The notes below the pieces were generated by a model, which was not told where the DNA came from, did not search any database, and saw only the letters and a program-made list of their open reading frames with translations. Shown here one piece after another: positions 8,533 through 16,011 of a stretch of 18,900 bases of DNA. How positions within the stretch are numbered: position 1 is the first letter of the stretch; the number at the start of each line of letters is the position of its first letter. A program made the position numbers and the translations under genes. Source of the DNA: Prevotellaceae bacterium (lineage in GTDB: Bacteria; Bacteroidota; Bacteroidia; Bacteroidales; Bacteroidaceae); assembly GCA_905371275.1 (NCBI GenBank), contig CAJPLH010000017.1, forward strand, positions 1 to 18,900. The letters run 5' to 3'.

Positions 8533-8551
8533 GTCTAGCGTCTAATGTCTA
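8533..8551 (+). repeat. 7-nt repeat spanning the ispD start codon
   Basis: GTCTA starts at 8533, 8540 and 8547, giving units GTCTAGC, GTCTAAT and GTCTAAA. The ispD ATG (8545-8547) is formed across the second and third units, so the start codon and the second and third codons lie inside the repeat. Confidence 0.7.
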
Positions 8552-9264
8552 AAACTCTACAAGTCGCCATTCTTCTCGCAGGAGGTTCCGGCCAGCGATT
8601 CGGAGCTGACCGTCCCAAACAGTTCGTTCGCATCGGAGAGCGCACCGTTTTGGAGCATAGTCTTGCCGCTTTTGAACAATCGCCCCACATCGATGCAATA
8701 CTCATCGTGTCGCATCCACAACACCTCAACGAAGTGAGCGAACTCCTCCCCTCATCGCAACACCCCAAACTCCTTGCCGTAGTTGCCGGAGGTGCAGAGC
8801 GACAAGACTCCACCCTCAATGCACTGCGCGCTTTGACACAAATCACAGACTCTCCACTCGAGCAAATCCGCATCCTCATCCACGATGCTGTACGCCCTGC
8901 CGTGAGTCAAAGCATCATAGCGCGCGTTTGCACCGCACTCCACACCCACCAAGCCGCAAATCTCGTGGTTCCCGTCACCGACACCTTGTTGGAAGTCAAC
9001 GACAACGGCACCACTGCTGCCATGCCATCGCGAGCGCGCTACCGTCGCGTGCAAACACCCCAAGGTTTTCACGCAGCAACCCTCCAACACGCCTACGACG
9101 TTGCCCTCACCGACCCCAATTTTCAAGCCACCGACGACTGCGGAGTTGTCTTTCGCTATCTCCCCGAAGTCGAAATAGCTTTGGTCGAAGGAGAACAGCG
9201 CAACATCAAACTCACCTATCCCGAAGAGCTCCACGTGCTGCACTATCTTCTCGTGAAATCCTAA
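8545..9264 (+). CDS. ispD: 2-C-methyl-D-erythritol 4-phosphate cytidylyltransferase
   Basis: IspD couples MEP with CTP to make CDP-methylerythritol in the non-mevalonate isoprenoid pathway. The 239-residue protein shows the nucleotide-binding loop LLAGGSGQRFGADRPKQF at residues 10-27; Arg18 and Lys25 match the catalytic Arg and Lys of the family. LIHDAVRPAVS is the second signature, and RRVQTPQGFHA and TDDCGVV form the MEP-binding side. The length is typical. Its ATG arises inside a 7-nt repeat (8533-8551), but no other in-frame ATG lies near and the N-terminus fits the family, so this start is sound. The GH3 gene follows after 90 bp. Confidence 0.96.
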   Translation: MSKTLQVAILLAGGSGQRFGADRPKQFVRIGERTVLEHSLAAFEQSPHIDAILIVSHPQHLNEVSELLPSSQHPKLLAVVAGGAERQDSTLNALRALTQITDSPLEQIRILIHDAVRPAVSQSIIARVCTALHTHQAANLVVPVTDTLLEVNDNGTTAAMPSRARYRRVQTPQGFHAATLQHAYDVALTDPNFQATDDCGVVFRYLPEVEIALVEGEQRNIKLTYPEELHVLHYLLVKS

Positions 9265-9354
9265 CGCGATTGCGAGCTACTCCACGGCATCTCCACAGTC
9301 ACACATTGTAGTGTTTACGTCATCTTCTCCCACTTCTCCTAAACTCTTGCTTCA

Positions 9355-10863
9355 ATGAATCTCACCCCCCTCGTTCGTCGCTTCTTCGCCCATCGCGTGC
9401 GCACCATACAGTCCTATCCCGAACAAGGAGAAATGCTGCAGCGTCAAGTGTTGGCGCGCTTGATTCGTCAAGCCGCACACACCGCCTATGGCGAACGTCA
9501 CGATTTCAGTTCCATCAGCTCCTATGAGAGTTTCGCACAACGCGTGCCCCTCAACGACTATGAGAGTTTGAAAACTGACATCGACAATATGCGCCACGGA
9601 GCTTCAAGCATCCTCTGGCCTGGAACAGTGCGCTGGTATGCCAAATCATCCGGAACCACGAACGACAAGAGCAAGTTTATCCCCGTCAGCCAACAAGGAC
9701 TCCAACAAGTCCATTATGCCGGTGGTCGAGATTCTGTGGCACTCTATCTGCACCACAATCCCGAAAGCCGACTCTTCACGGGAAAATCCCTCATTCTTGG
9801 CGGTAGTCACCAACCCAACTACGACTCCACCACTTCGCGCGTGGGAGATTTGAGTGCTATTCTCAACGAAAACGCTTCTCCCTTCGTGCGTCTGTTTCGC
9901 GTACCCTCCAAACGCGTAGCACTTTTGGAAGATTTTGAGCAAAAGCGCGACCTCATCGCACAAGAAACCCTCCGCGCCAACGTTACCTCCATTGCTGGTG
10001 TGCCCTCGTGGATGATGGCTGTGTTGATGCGTTTGATGGAGATTTCGGGTGCCAAAGACCTCACCGAGGTGTGGCCCAATCTCGAAGTGTTCTTCCACGG
10101 AGGCGTAGCTTTCACCCCCTATCGCGAACAATACCTGCGCCTCATCCCTTCCCACAAGATGCACTACATGGAGACCTACAACGCATCGGAAGGATTCTTC
10201 GGACTGCAAACCGACCCCACGGACAAAGCGATGGAATTTATGCTCGACTACGATGTGTTCTACGAGTTTATTCCTCTCGAAGAAGTCGGTTCTCCCCACC
10301 CCACTCTGCTCCCCATTTGGGAAGTTGAGGCAGAGCGCAACTATGCACTCGTCATCACCACCTCGTGTGGTCTTTGGCGTTACCAAATCGGCGACACCGT
10401 GCGCTTCACACAAGTGCGCCCTTGGAAGTTCATCATCTCCGGCCGCACTAAGAGCTTCATCAACGCCTTTGGGGAAGAGTTAATGGTAGACAATGCCGAA
10501 CAAGGACTTAAAGCTGCCTGCGAAGCCACAGGTGCCGAGGTGAGCGAATACACTGCGGCTCCGGTGTTTATGGATGCAGAAGGAAAATGCCGACACCAAT
10601 GGGTCATTGAGTTCCGTCGCGCTCCACAAGACCTCACGGCCTTTGCTCAACATCTCGACAAAGCGCTTCAGCGCATCAATTCTGACTACGAAGCGAAACG
10701 CTACAAAGACATCACGCTCCAACAATTAGAGATTGTGCCTGCTCGCGCCAACCTTTTCAACGATTGGCTCAAAAGTCGCGGCAAACTAGGTGGCCAACAC
10801 AAAGTGCCACGCCTGAGCAACACGCGCGACATCATCGAACAGATACTGGCTTTCAACGTATAA
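9355..10863 (+). CDS. GH3-family acyl-adenylating protein
   Basis: This 502-residue protein belongs to the GH3 family, named for plant auxin-amino acid synthetases, within the adenylate-forming superfamily. Visible motifs are the ATP phosphate loop KSSGTTNDKSKFIPVS starting at residue 97, the second nucleotide motif METYNASEGFFGLQ, and the third, TTSCGLWRYQIGDTVRF, followed by a hinge ISGRTKSFINAFGEEL. Those three motifs imply carboxylate activation with ATP followed by conjugation. Bacterial GH3 substrates are largely unknown, so I name no acceptor. It is followed after only 1 bp by a large Ig-like lipoprotein gene, indicating a shared operon. A cytoplasmic location is expected, as no signal peptide is seen. 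Confidence 0.9.
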   Translation: MNLTPLVRRFFAHRVRTIQSYPEQGEMLQRQVLARLIRQAAHTAYGERHDFSSISSYESFAQRVPLNDYESLKTDIDNMRHGASSILWPGTVRWYAKSSGTTNDKSKFIPVSQQGLQQVHYAGGRDSVALYLHHNPESRLFTGKSLILGGSHQPNYDSTTSRVGDLSAILNENASPFVRLFRVPSKRVALLEDFEQKRDLIAQETLRANVTSIAGVPSWMMAVLMRLMEISGAKDLTEVWPNLEVFFHGGVAFTPYREQYLRLIPSHKMHYMETYNASEGFFGLQTDPTDKAMEFMLDYDVFYEFIPLEEVGSPHPTLLPIWEVEAERNYALVITTSCGLWRYQIGDTVRFTQVRPWKFIISGRTKSFINAFGEELMVDNAEQGLKAACEATGAEVSEYTAAPVFMDAEGKCRHQWVIEFRRAPQDLTAFAQHLDKALQRINSDYEAKRYKDITLQQLEIVPARANLFNDWLKSRGKLGGQHKVPRLSNTRDIIEQILAFNV

Positions 10864-10864
10864 T

Positions 10865-12796
10865 ATGAAAAGATTTGCCCTTTTCCTCCTCGCCCTAGTG
10901 GGACTCTCCGCACTCATCTCTGCCTGCGCCAACCAAGGTTCGGGCCCTGACGGCGGCCCCTACGACGAAACTCCACCGCACATTGTGGGAATGACTGCGC
11001 CCGAACGACTCAAAACCGGTAAACGCACCAAATTCTCTCTCGTATTCAACGAGCTGATCAAAGTGGACAACCCCACGGAGAAAATCATTGTGTCGCCTCC
11101 TCAAATCGAAACTCCCGAAATCAAGGTGACCGGACGCCGCATCACGGTTGAATTGCTCGACTCTATGCGTCCCAACACCACCTACACCGTGGACTTCTCG
11201 GATGCCATCACCGACAACAATGAGGGAAATCCGCTCGGACAATACACCTACATCTTTTCCACAGGACAAACCACCGACACTATGCAAATGTCGGGCTATG
11301 TGCTCAATGCCGAAGACCTAGAACCGATGAAAGGTGTCTTGGCCGGTCTCTACCAAAACCACAACGATAGCGACTTTGCCAAACGCGCCTTCGACCGCGT
11401 AGCACGCACGGATGCTTCGGGGTTCTTTTCCATCAAAGGTGTTTCTGGCGAAAAAGACTATCGACTCTATGCGCTGCAAGATGCCGATGGCGATTTCCAC
11501 TACACCCAACCGAGTGAGATGGTGGGATTTCTCCACAGCAACCTCCGCGCTGGTGCTTTCCGCGACACGCGCTACGACACCGTGTGGGTAGACACCGTGC
11601 GCTACGACTCCATTCGCATCATTCCCTACACCCACTTCACGCCCGACGATTTGGTGGTACGCGCCTTCAAAATCAACACCAACACGCGCCACTATCTCAA
11701 AGCGCAGCGCGATGTACCCGAACTTTTCACCACTTTCTTTACTGGGGCTAGTCGCAACCGCCCCACCATCAAGGGACTAAATTTCGATGCCTCCAAAGCC
11801 TTTGTGGTCAATGCCTCAGCAGGCAACGACACCATCGCCTATTGGTTGGCAGACACCACCCTTTTGCGACAAGACACCCTGCGCTTTGCCTACACCTACG
11901 ACAATTGGGACGACTCTCTCGCCCAAATGTTGCCCAAAACCGATACTCTCGAACTAACGCCCAAAATCACCTTCGCCAAACGCGCTGCCAATGAAGCCAA
12001 AGAGTTGGCGAAATGGCAAAAGCAAAAGGAAAAGCGTGAAAAACGCGGAGATTTTTCGCAGTCCAAACCACCGATGGTGGCCTTGCAACTCCGCACAGAC
12101 GTCAGCAGTTCGTTAGTCCCCAATCGCAACATCCTCATTCAGTTCGACCAACCCCTGCGCTCCTTCGATCGAAAGAAACTCCGTCTGCAACTCAAGAAAG
12201 ACACCACTTTCCACGATGCGCCTTACGAGTTGGACACCATTCCCAACAACATTCTGGCTTATCGACTGCGCGCGGAGTGGCGCCCGGGACAGGAATATAA
12301 ATTAGTCGTCGACTCGGCTGCAATGATCAGTCTTTACGACCGTGTCAATCTGCCCACCGACAACAAATTTTCTATTGCCAAACTGGAAGAATTTGGCACC
12401 CTCTTCTTGTCACTTTCCAATGCAGACACAGCCACTGTCGTGCAATTGCTGGGGTCTGACGGAAATCCCGTAGACCAAGTGACGGTGCAAAAAAATCGCG
12501 CGGAATTCTACTATGTCAAACCAGGTAAATACTATCTGCGATGCTTCTTCGACCACAACGGCGACGGAAAGTGGACCACGGGTAGTATCTCTCCGCTCCG
12601 TGACCCTGAAGAAGTCTACTACTATCCCAAAGTGATTGAAACTCGCGCCAACTGGGACACCAACGAATCGTGGAATGTCACTGCCGTTCGTCTCGACAAA
12701 CAAAAGCCAGCTGCGCTCATCAAACAGCGCAAAGACAAACAACGCAACGTCAGTCACCAACGCAATTTGGAACGTCTCAGACAACGAGGAGAATAA
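10865..12796 (+). CDS. Large Ig-like domain lipoprotein
   Basis: The 643-residue product begins MKRFALFLLALVGLSALISAC, a lipoprotein signal peptide with lipobox ISAC and Cys21 as the lipidation site. The following Ala-Asn has no acidic residue at +2. The stretch QGSGPDGGPYDETPPHI after the Cys looks like a flexible linker. An N-terminal Big_5-type bacterial Ig-like domain spans about 38-135, with TYTVDFSDAITDNNEGNPL typical of it. Later segments are rich in beta strands, including a DADGDFHY loop and a DHNGDGKWT loop that resemble calcium-binding turns. A short basic, charged stretch near 380-400 (AKWQKQKEKREKRGD) and a basic C-terminus stand out. Function is unknown; probably cell-envelope. 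Its start lies 1 bp after the GH3 stop. Confidence 0.85.
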   Translation: MKRFALFLLALVGLSALISACANQGSGPDGGPYDETPPHIVGMTAPERLKTGKRTKFSLVFNELIKVDNPTEKIIVSPPQIETPEIKVTGRRITVELLDSMRPNTTYTVDFSDAITDNNEGNPLGQYTYIFSTGQTTDTMQMSGYVLNAEDLEPMKGVLAGLYQNHNDSDFAKRAFDRVARTDASGFFSIKGVSGEKDYRLYALQDADGDFHYTQPSEMVGFLHSNLRAGAFRDTRYDTVWVDTVRYDSIRIIPYTHFTPDDLVVRAFKINTNTRHYLKAQRDVPELFTTFFTGASRNRPTIKGLNFDASKAFVVNASAGNDTIAYWLADTTLLRQDTLRFAYTYDNWDDSLAQMLPKTDTLELTPKITFAKRAANEAKELAKWQKQKEKREKRGDFSQSKPPMVALQLRTDVSSSLVPNRNILIQFDQPLRSFDRKKLRLQLKKDTTFHDAPYELDTIPNNILAYRLRAEWRPGQEYKLVVDSAAMISLYDRVNLPTDNKFSIAKLEEFGTLFLSLSNADTATVVQLLGSDGNPVDQVTVQKNRAEFYYVKPGKYYLRCFFDHNGDGKWTTGSISPLRDPEEVYYYPKVIETRANWDTNESWNVTAVRLDKQKPAALIKQRKDKQRNVSHQRNLERLRQRGE

Positions 12797-12855
12797 GTCT
12801 TATCACTCCCTCTTACTACTCTGCACACGTTGCCACGCATTCTCCATAACAAGAA

Positions 12856-12910
12856 ATTCCCCTCGAAGAAATCAGAGCCACACCCAGCTCTGCACCCTTC
12901 GAGTGGGAAT
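12856..12910 (+). promoter_or_regulatory. Strong stem-loop in the leader of pdxB
   Basis: Left arm ATTCCCCTCGAAG (12856-12868) pairs with right arm CTTCGAG-T-GGGAAT (12897-12910), giving 13 base pairs with one bulged T. Inside lie a symmetric 5/5 internal loop and a second stem, AGAGC (12874-12878) with GCTCT (12887-12891), closing an 8-nt loop. It ends 18 nt before the pdxB ATG at 12929. No T-run follows, so it is not a standard terminator; an mRNA leader structure affecting pdxB translation or mRNA processing is an inference. Confidence 0.6.
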
Positions 12911-12928
12911 GCTATCCACCCCGTCCTT

Positions 12929-14014
12929 ATGAAACTCATCATCGACGATAAAATTCCCTTCATTCGCGGCCTTGCCGAACAACTCGGCACTTGTGTCTAC
13001 CGACCAGGGGCTGAAATCTCTCCCGAAGATGTGCAAGATGCCGACGCGCTCATTGTCCGCACACGCACTCACGTCAATGAACAGTTACTCAAAGACAGCA
13101 ATGTGCAACTAGTGGTCACAGCCACCATCGGGCACGACCATATCGACAAAGCCTATTTGGCACAACGAGGGATTGCGTGGCGCAACTGCCCTGGATGCAA
13201 CGCTGAGAGTGTGGCACAATATGTGAGAAATAGTCTTTGGCGCGCCATGCTTGCTGGTCACCTCTCCCCCACTCCTCAAGACATTTGCGTGGGCATCGTG
13301 GGAGTGGGACACGTGGGCTCAGCCGTTTCTCTCGCGCTCCGTGCCGAAGGCTTCCGCACGCTCCACTGCGACCCACCTAAGGGAGAATCCAACACGCTGG
13401 CTGACCTTGCTGAACAATGTCAAGTCATCACGCTCCACACGCCCCTCACCACTGAAGGCGCGCACGCCACCTACCATTTGGCCGATGCCGCATTCTTTGA
13501 CACGCTCCGCCAATGCCGCGTCTTCATCAATGCCGCACGCGGAGAATGCACCGACACAGCAGCCCTCAAAGCAGCCATTCAGTCGGGAAAAATTGCTTGT
13601 GCTGTCATCGACACATGGGAAAACGAACCCAACATTGACCGCGAACTCCTCGACCTTGCTTTCATCGCCACTCCCCACATTGCAGGATATAGCGCAGACG
13701 GCAAAGCCAACGGCACGCGCATGAGTCTGCAACACATCATCGACCATTTCCGCCCCACCCCTTGTCCGCGACTCTCTGTCCAAGCCCCTCAATTACCCCC
13801 CAATTTTGACTATGCGCGAGAGGTTGTTTCACAACTTCCCTCTTCCCTTTCGGCCATCTATCCTTGGCTCACCCTCGAAAACACAATTCTTTTGCCCCAC
13901 AGTGCATTTTTACAACTCCAACAGTATGACAGCCTAGCCGATACTTTTAGACTACGCTCTGCGCCAAATTCTTTCGAATTCCAACGAGGTCACTACCCTC
14001 TCCGCAGAGAATAG
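12929..14014 (+). CDS. pdxB: 4-phosphoerythronate dehydrogenase PdxB
   Basis: PdxB oxidises 4-phospho-D-erythronate in the DXP-dependent pyridoxal phosphate pathway. I choose ATG 12929 (361 residues, beginning MKLIIDDKIPFIRG), because the 33-codon extension possible from TTG 12830 reads through a stem-loop and does not resemble the family. The D-2-hydroxyacid dehydrogenase pattern is complete: RTRTHVNEQLL, TIGHDHID, CNAESVAQYV, Rossmann loop GIVGVGHVG at 122-130, INAARGE with the catalytic Arg, DTWENEP with Glu, and TPHIAGYS with His250. The C-terminal dimerisation domain ends SFEFQRGHYPLRRE. The last ~187 bp are duplicated, in decayed form, 1314 bp downstream. This gene copy itself looks intact. 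Confidence 0.94.
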   Translation: MKLIIDDKIPFIRGLAEQLGTCVYRPGAEISPEDVQDADALIVRTRTHVNEQLLKDSNVQLVVTATIGHDHIDKAYLAQRGIAWRNCPGCNAESVAQYVRNSLWRAMLAGHLSPTPQDICVGIVGVGHVGSAVSLALRAEGFRTLHCDPPKGESNTLADLAEQCQVITLHTPLTTEGAHATYHLADAAFFDTLRQCRVFINAARGECTDTAALKAAIQSGKIACAVIDTWENEPNIDRELLDLAFIATPHIAGYSADGKANGTRMSLQHIIDHFRPTPCPRLSVQAPQLPPNFDYAREVVSQLPSSLSAIYPWLTLENTILLPHSAFLQLQQYDSLADTFRLRSAPNSFEFQRGHYPLRRE

Positions 14015-14029
14015 AAACTGTAGAGTCAA

Positions 14030-14075
14030 CCATCAAGTGCAACACTATCTTATGAGTTGATGGAATGCTTTTATA
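14030..14075 (+). terminator. Possible weak terminator after pdxB
   Basis: CCATCAA (14030-14036) and TTGATGG (14057-14063) can form a 7-bp stem with a 20-nt loop, followed by AATGCTTTTATAGG. The long loop and broken T-tract make this a weak candidate. Confidence 0.25.
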
Positions 14076-14140
14076 GGTGTATTGTATTTTAGTGCCTTTC
14101 CATATCTATTCTATAAATCTCGAAAGTTCGTTCTAAAACT

Positions 14141-14184
14141 TCCCACGTTTTTTGTGAAAATCTCCCATATTTTTTGTGGAGCAT
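14141..14184 (+). repeat. Two 22-nt imperfect direct repeats before the orphan gene
   Basis: Copies start at 14141 (TCCCACGTTTTTTGTGAAAA...) and 14163 (TCCCATATTTTTTGTGGAGC...), 22 nt apart, and share TCCCA and TTTTTTGTG. The second copy supplies the TTTG placed where the -33 element of the downstream promoter would be. Confidence 0.5.
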
Positions 14185-14206
14185 CTTGAAGAAATCACTA
14201 CATTTG
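14173..14206 (+). promoter_or_regulatory. Bacteroidetes-type promoter for the orphan gene
   Basis: TACATTTG at 14199-14206 is a full match to the -7 consensus TAnnTTTG, and TTTG at 14173-14176 lies 22 nt upstream, close to the usual -33 spacing. Transcription would start near 14213, downstream of the GTG at 14176, which argues that the gene starts at ATG 14233 or 14260. Confidence 0.55.
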
Positions 14207-14232
14207 TCGTGAGTATTTCCATAGCACCGTTT

Positions 14233-15114
14233 ATGTTCACCCTAAAACAATGTCTTCTGATGATGTATCGCAGGTTTTTCCGCTGGTGTTTATACAGCAT
14301 TCTTGTCGCACTCTGGACGATGCCCCTATCGTCTAGGGCGGTGGCTTTTCGTTATGTCAAAAATTTCATTATGGTGGAGAGTACTTTGTTTTATCAAGAC
14401 AAAGTGTTGCCCCATGAAGTGGGCGTCTCTACTACCTCGACACATTGTCTGGTGGATTCTACCTATGCCGTGAATGTGCTCAAGGTGGATGTTGCTCATC
14501 TAAAGTCGGCAGTAATCAACAAGAAAGAAGGAGGATACTATTCTTTGCAGTTAGACTCTTTGAATTTCTGCGGTGAAACTTATCGTAATGTCACGTTTGT
14601 GGTGATGGAAATGCAGCAAAAGTTCAAAGGAAAAGTGCCTGATCTCGTGCTGGGCAACAGCATTCTGAGCCATCGCGCTTGGCATGTTGATTTGCAACGA
14701 CACACTTTCACTCCATGCAGTCCAGATCGGTTTTATGGGAAAATCCGTCTGAAATGCTCAATCGGTAAGAGGGTGGAATATGGTTTCATTTTTCTGAAAG
14801 CAAAGGTGGGAGGACGGAAGGTGCGTATGCAATTTTCGCTCAGTAAAGGGCTACATCTCTTACCGCATGGGGTGTATGGTTTTCCTTGGCAATCTCTGAC
14901 CAGAGAAGGAGTGAGCTTAGATCGTCCCCTCTCGTTAGAGACCTTGCCTCTCTATAAGGACGTTCCAACGCAAATTGGAGATTTCCACTTCGTCGCGGAC
15001 TACAGGCTAGGATATCCAGGCGAAGACAAGGAGGGTATATTATATATCGATGCTTTAGAAGGCAAATCCTTCGTGTTGAACTACCCCAAAAAGATGATAG
15101 AAATTTTGGAATAG
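14233..15114 (+). CDS. Exported protein with degenerate two-lobed aspartyl-protease-like fold
   Basis: A hydrophobic signal peptide (RWCLYSILVALWTMPLSSRA) indicates export. Starts at 14233, 14260 or 14263 all keep it; a GTG at 14176 lies upstream of the predicted transcription start. The mature part looks like two retropepsin-type lobes. Lobe 1 has HCLVDSTYAVNVL where an active protease has D-T/S-G-A, and later VPDLVLGNSILSHRAWHVDLQRHTF, like the family's hydrophobic-LG and substrate-strand motif. Lobe 2 repeats this more faintly: KVGGRKVRMQFSLSKGLHLLP, then EGILYIDALEGKSFVLNYPKKMIEI. The Gly after the catalytic Asp in lobe 1 and the Asp in lobe 2 are missing, so catalysis is unlikely. The gene is isolated between pdxB and a pdxB remnant, with its own promoter. 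Fold assignment is by eye and tentative. Confidence 0.75.
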   Translation: MFTLKQCLLMMYRRFFRWCLYSILVALWTMPLSSRAVAFRYVKNFIMVESTLFYQDKVLPHEVGVSTTSTHCLVDSTYAVNVLKVDVAHLKSAVINKKEGGYYSLQLDSLNFCGETYRNVTFVVMEMQQKFKGKVPDLVLGNSILSHRAWHVDLQRHTFTPCSPDRFYGKIRLKCSIGKRVEYGFIFLKAKVGGRKVRMQFSLSKGLHLLPHGVYGFPWQSLTREGVSLDRPLSLETLPLYKDVPTQIGDFHFVADYRLGYPGEDKEGILYIDALEGKSFVLNYPKKMIEILE

Positions 15115-15140
15115 GGGCTATTGCTGTTGGCACTTTTAGG

Positions 15141-15328
15141 GTTCACAACTTCCCTCTTCTCTGTCGGCCGTCTGTCCTTGACTCACCCACGAAAACGCAA
15201 CTCTTTTTCCCCACAGCGCGCTTTCACAACTCCAGCAGTATAACACACTAGCCGACACATTCAGACTGCGCTCTGCGCCAAATTCTTTCGAATTTCAACG
15301 TGGGCACTACCCTCTCCGCAGAGAATAG
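15141..15328 (+). pseudogene. Decayed duplicate of the pdxB 3' end
   Basis: This stretch aligns without gaps to 13828-14014 of pdxB from TTCACAACTTCCC to the shared stop GAGAATAG; by hand I count about 24 differences in 187 bases, near 87% identity. The same frame still reads ADTFRLRSAPNSFEFQRGHYPLRRE-like sequence ending in TAG (15326-15328). The codon matching Trp in YPWLTLEN has become TGA, and an in-frame stop sits at the left edge. The final 57 bases differ at only about three positions. There is no start, so it is a non-functional fragment. Similarity ends abruptly on both sides. Confidence 0.9.
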
Positions 15329-15365
15329 TTCGCCTTGTCCTCAACAAATAAACCCAAAAACAAAC

Positions 15366-15415
15366 ACGCTCTTCACGCTAAAGCCAAAGCCTTAGTGCGA
15401 AGAGCGTACTTTTCC
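15366..15415 (+). terminator. Bidirectional intrinsic terminator
   Basis: ACGCTCTTC (15366-15374) pairs with GAAGAGCGT (15399-15407), and the stem continues through CGCTAA / TTAGTG with mismatches or G-T pairs to a short loop around CCAAAG. ACTTTTCCC follows on the plus strand, and GTTTGTTTTTG follows when read on the minus strand. It lies between convergent transcription units, so it probably ends both. Confidence 0.75.
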
Positions 15416-15439
15416 CAAAAACAGATTAGAATAACTTCC

Positions 15440-16000
15440 TTATTTTCGATTTTTACGACGAGGAACTAGTGGTTCATCCTTAGCGTGATGCTCAGGAGAA
15501 ATATGCCAAAGATCGACCTGTTCATAAGCCTTAAGCAAACTATCTGCGGTGAGAATTGCTACTTCATAACCTGCATTGCGATAATAAGTTGCAATACCTA
15601 AGATACTTACATCACCCAACGAATGCTTTTCACCTCGTTCATTCAGTGTTTCCCAAGTATCAATGAGAGGTATTAAATGATCTCGTTTCCACAACTCGTT
15701 TTGGTTGTTGAAGAGAATCCAAGGGGAAGTACCTTCTAAAGCAGCTGACATCATAGAACGAAAACGCTCAATGTACTCCACCCTATTGTCTTGCTTGATT
15801 TGCGCTATGTGGTTACCCATTTCTATCATCACGGCAATAGGCAAGACTATTTCATACCCTTCACGAGTTCGTTTGGTTATTTCGCTCTGCACACGCGCTG
15901 TGTTCCACTGGTCGTTAGCAGCACCTACAACTTCTTTTCCAGGCACTTTTAGCCATACACAGGCTAAACAGGTATCGAGAATTACAACCTTGCGTTTCAT
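15440..16000 (-). CDS. PIN-like domain nuclease, partner of the upstream ATPase
   Basis: The 186-residue protein has the layout of a PIN/NYN-type metal-dependent RNase. VVILDTCLACVWL carries Asp9, LPIAVMIEMGNHI carries Glu60, HSLGDVSILGIA carries Asp130, and VAILTADSLLKAY carries Asp153. These acidic residues sit in the expected order at the ends of predicted strands or the start of helices. PIN proteins are best known as toxins of toxin-antitoxin pairs. The start is ATG at 16000 on the minus strand, 11 nt after the ATPase stop; a GTG directly before it (16003) is possible. No VapB-like antitoxin is present, so the ATPase is the likely regulator. The C-terminus is basic (PRRKNRK). PIN assignment is motif-based, not confirmed by search. 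Confidence 0.75.
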   Translation of the reverse strand: MKRKVVILDTCLACVWLKVPGKEVVGAANDQWNTARVQSEITKRTREGYEIVLPIAVMIEMGNHIAQIKQDNRVEYIERFRSMMSAALEGTSPWILFNNQNELWKRDHLIPLIDTWETLNERGEKHSLGDVSILGIATYYRNAGYEVAILTADSLLKAYEQVDLWHISPEHHAKDEPLVPRRKNRK

Positions 16001-16011
16001 CACTTAAAGTT

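Noticed and set aside
9646..10413. 255-codon minus-strand open frame inside the GH3 gene
   Set aside because: Antisense shadow of a gene with clear GH3 motifs; a similar 248-codon shadow lies in gltX at 6284-7030.
12830..12928. 33-codon N-terminal extension of pdxB
   Set aside because: It starts at TTG, reads through a strong stem-loop and has no similarity to PdxB; ATG 12929 gives the canonical N-terminus.
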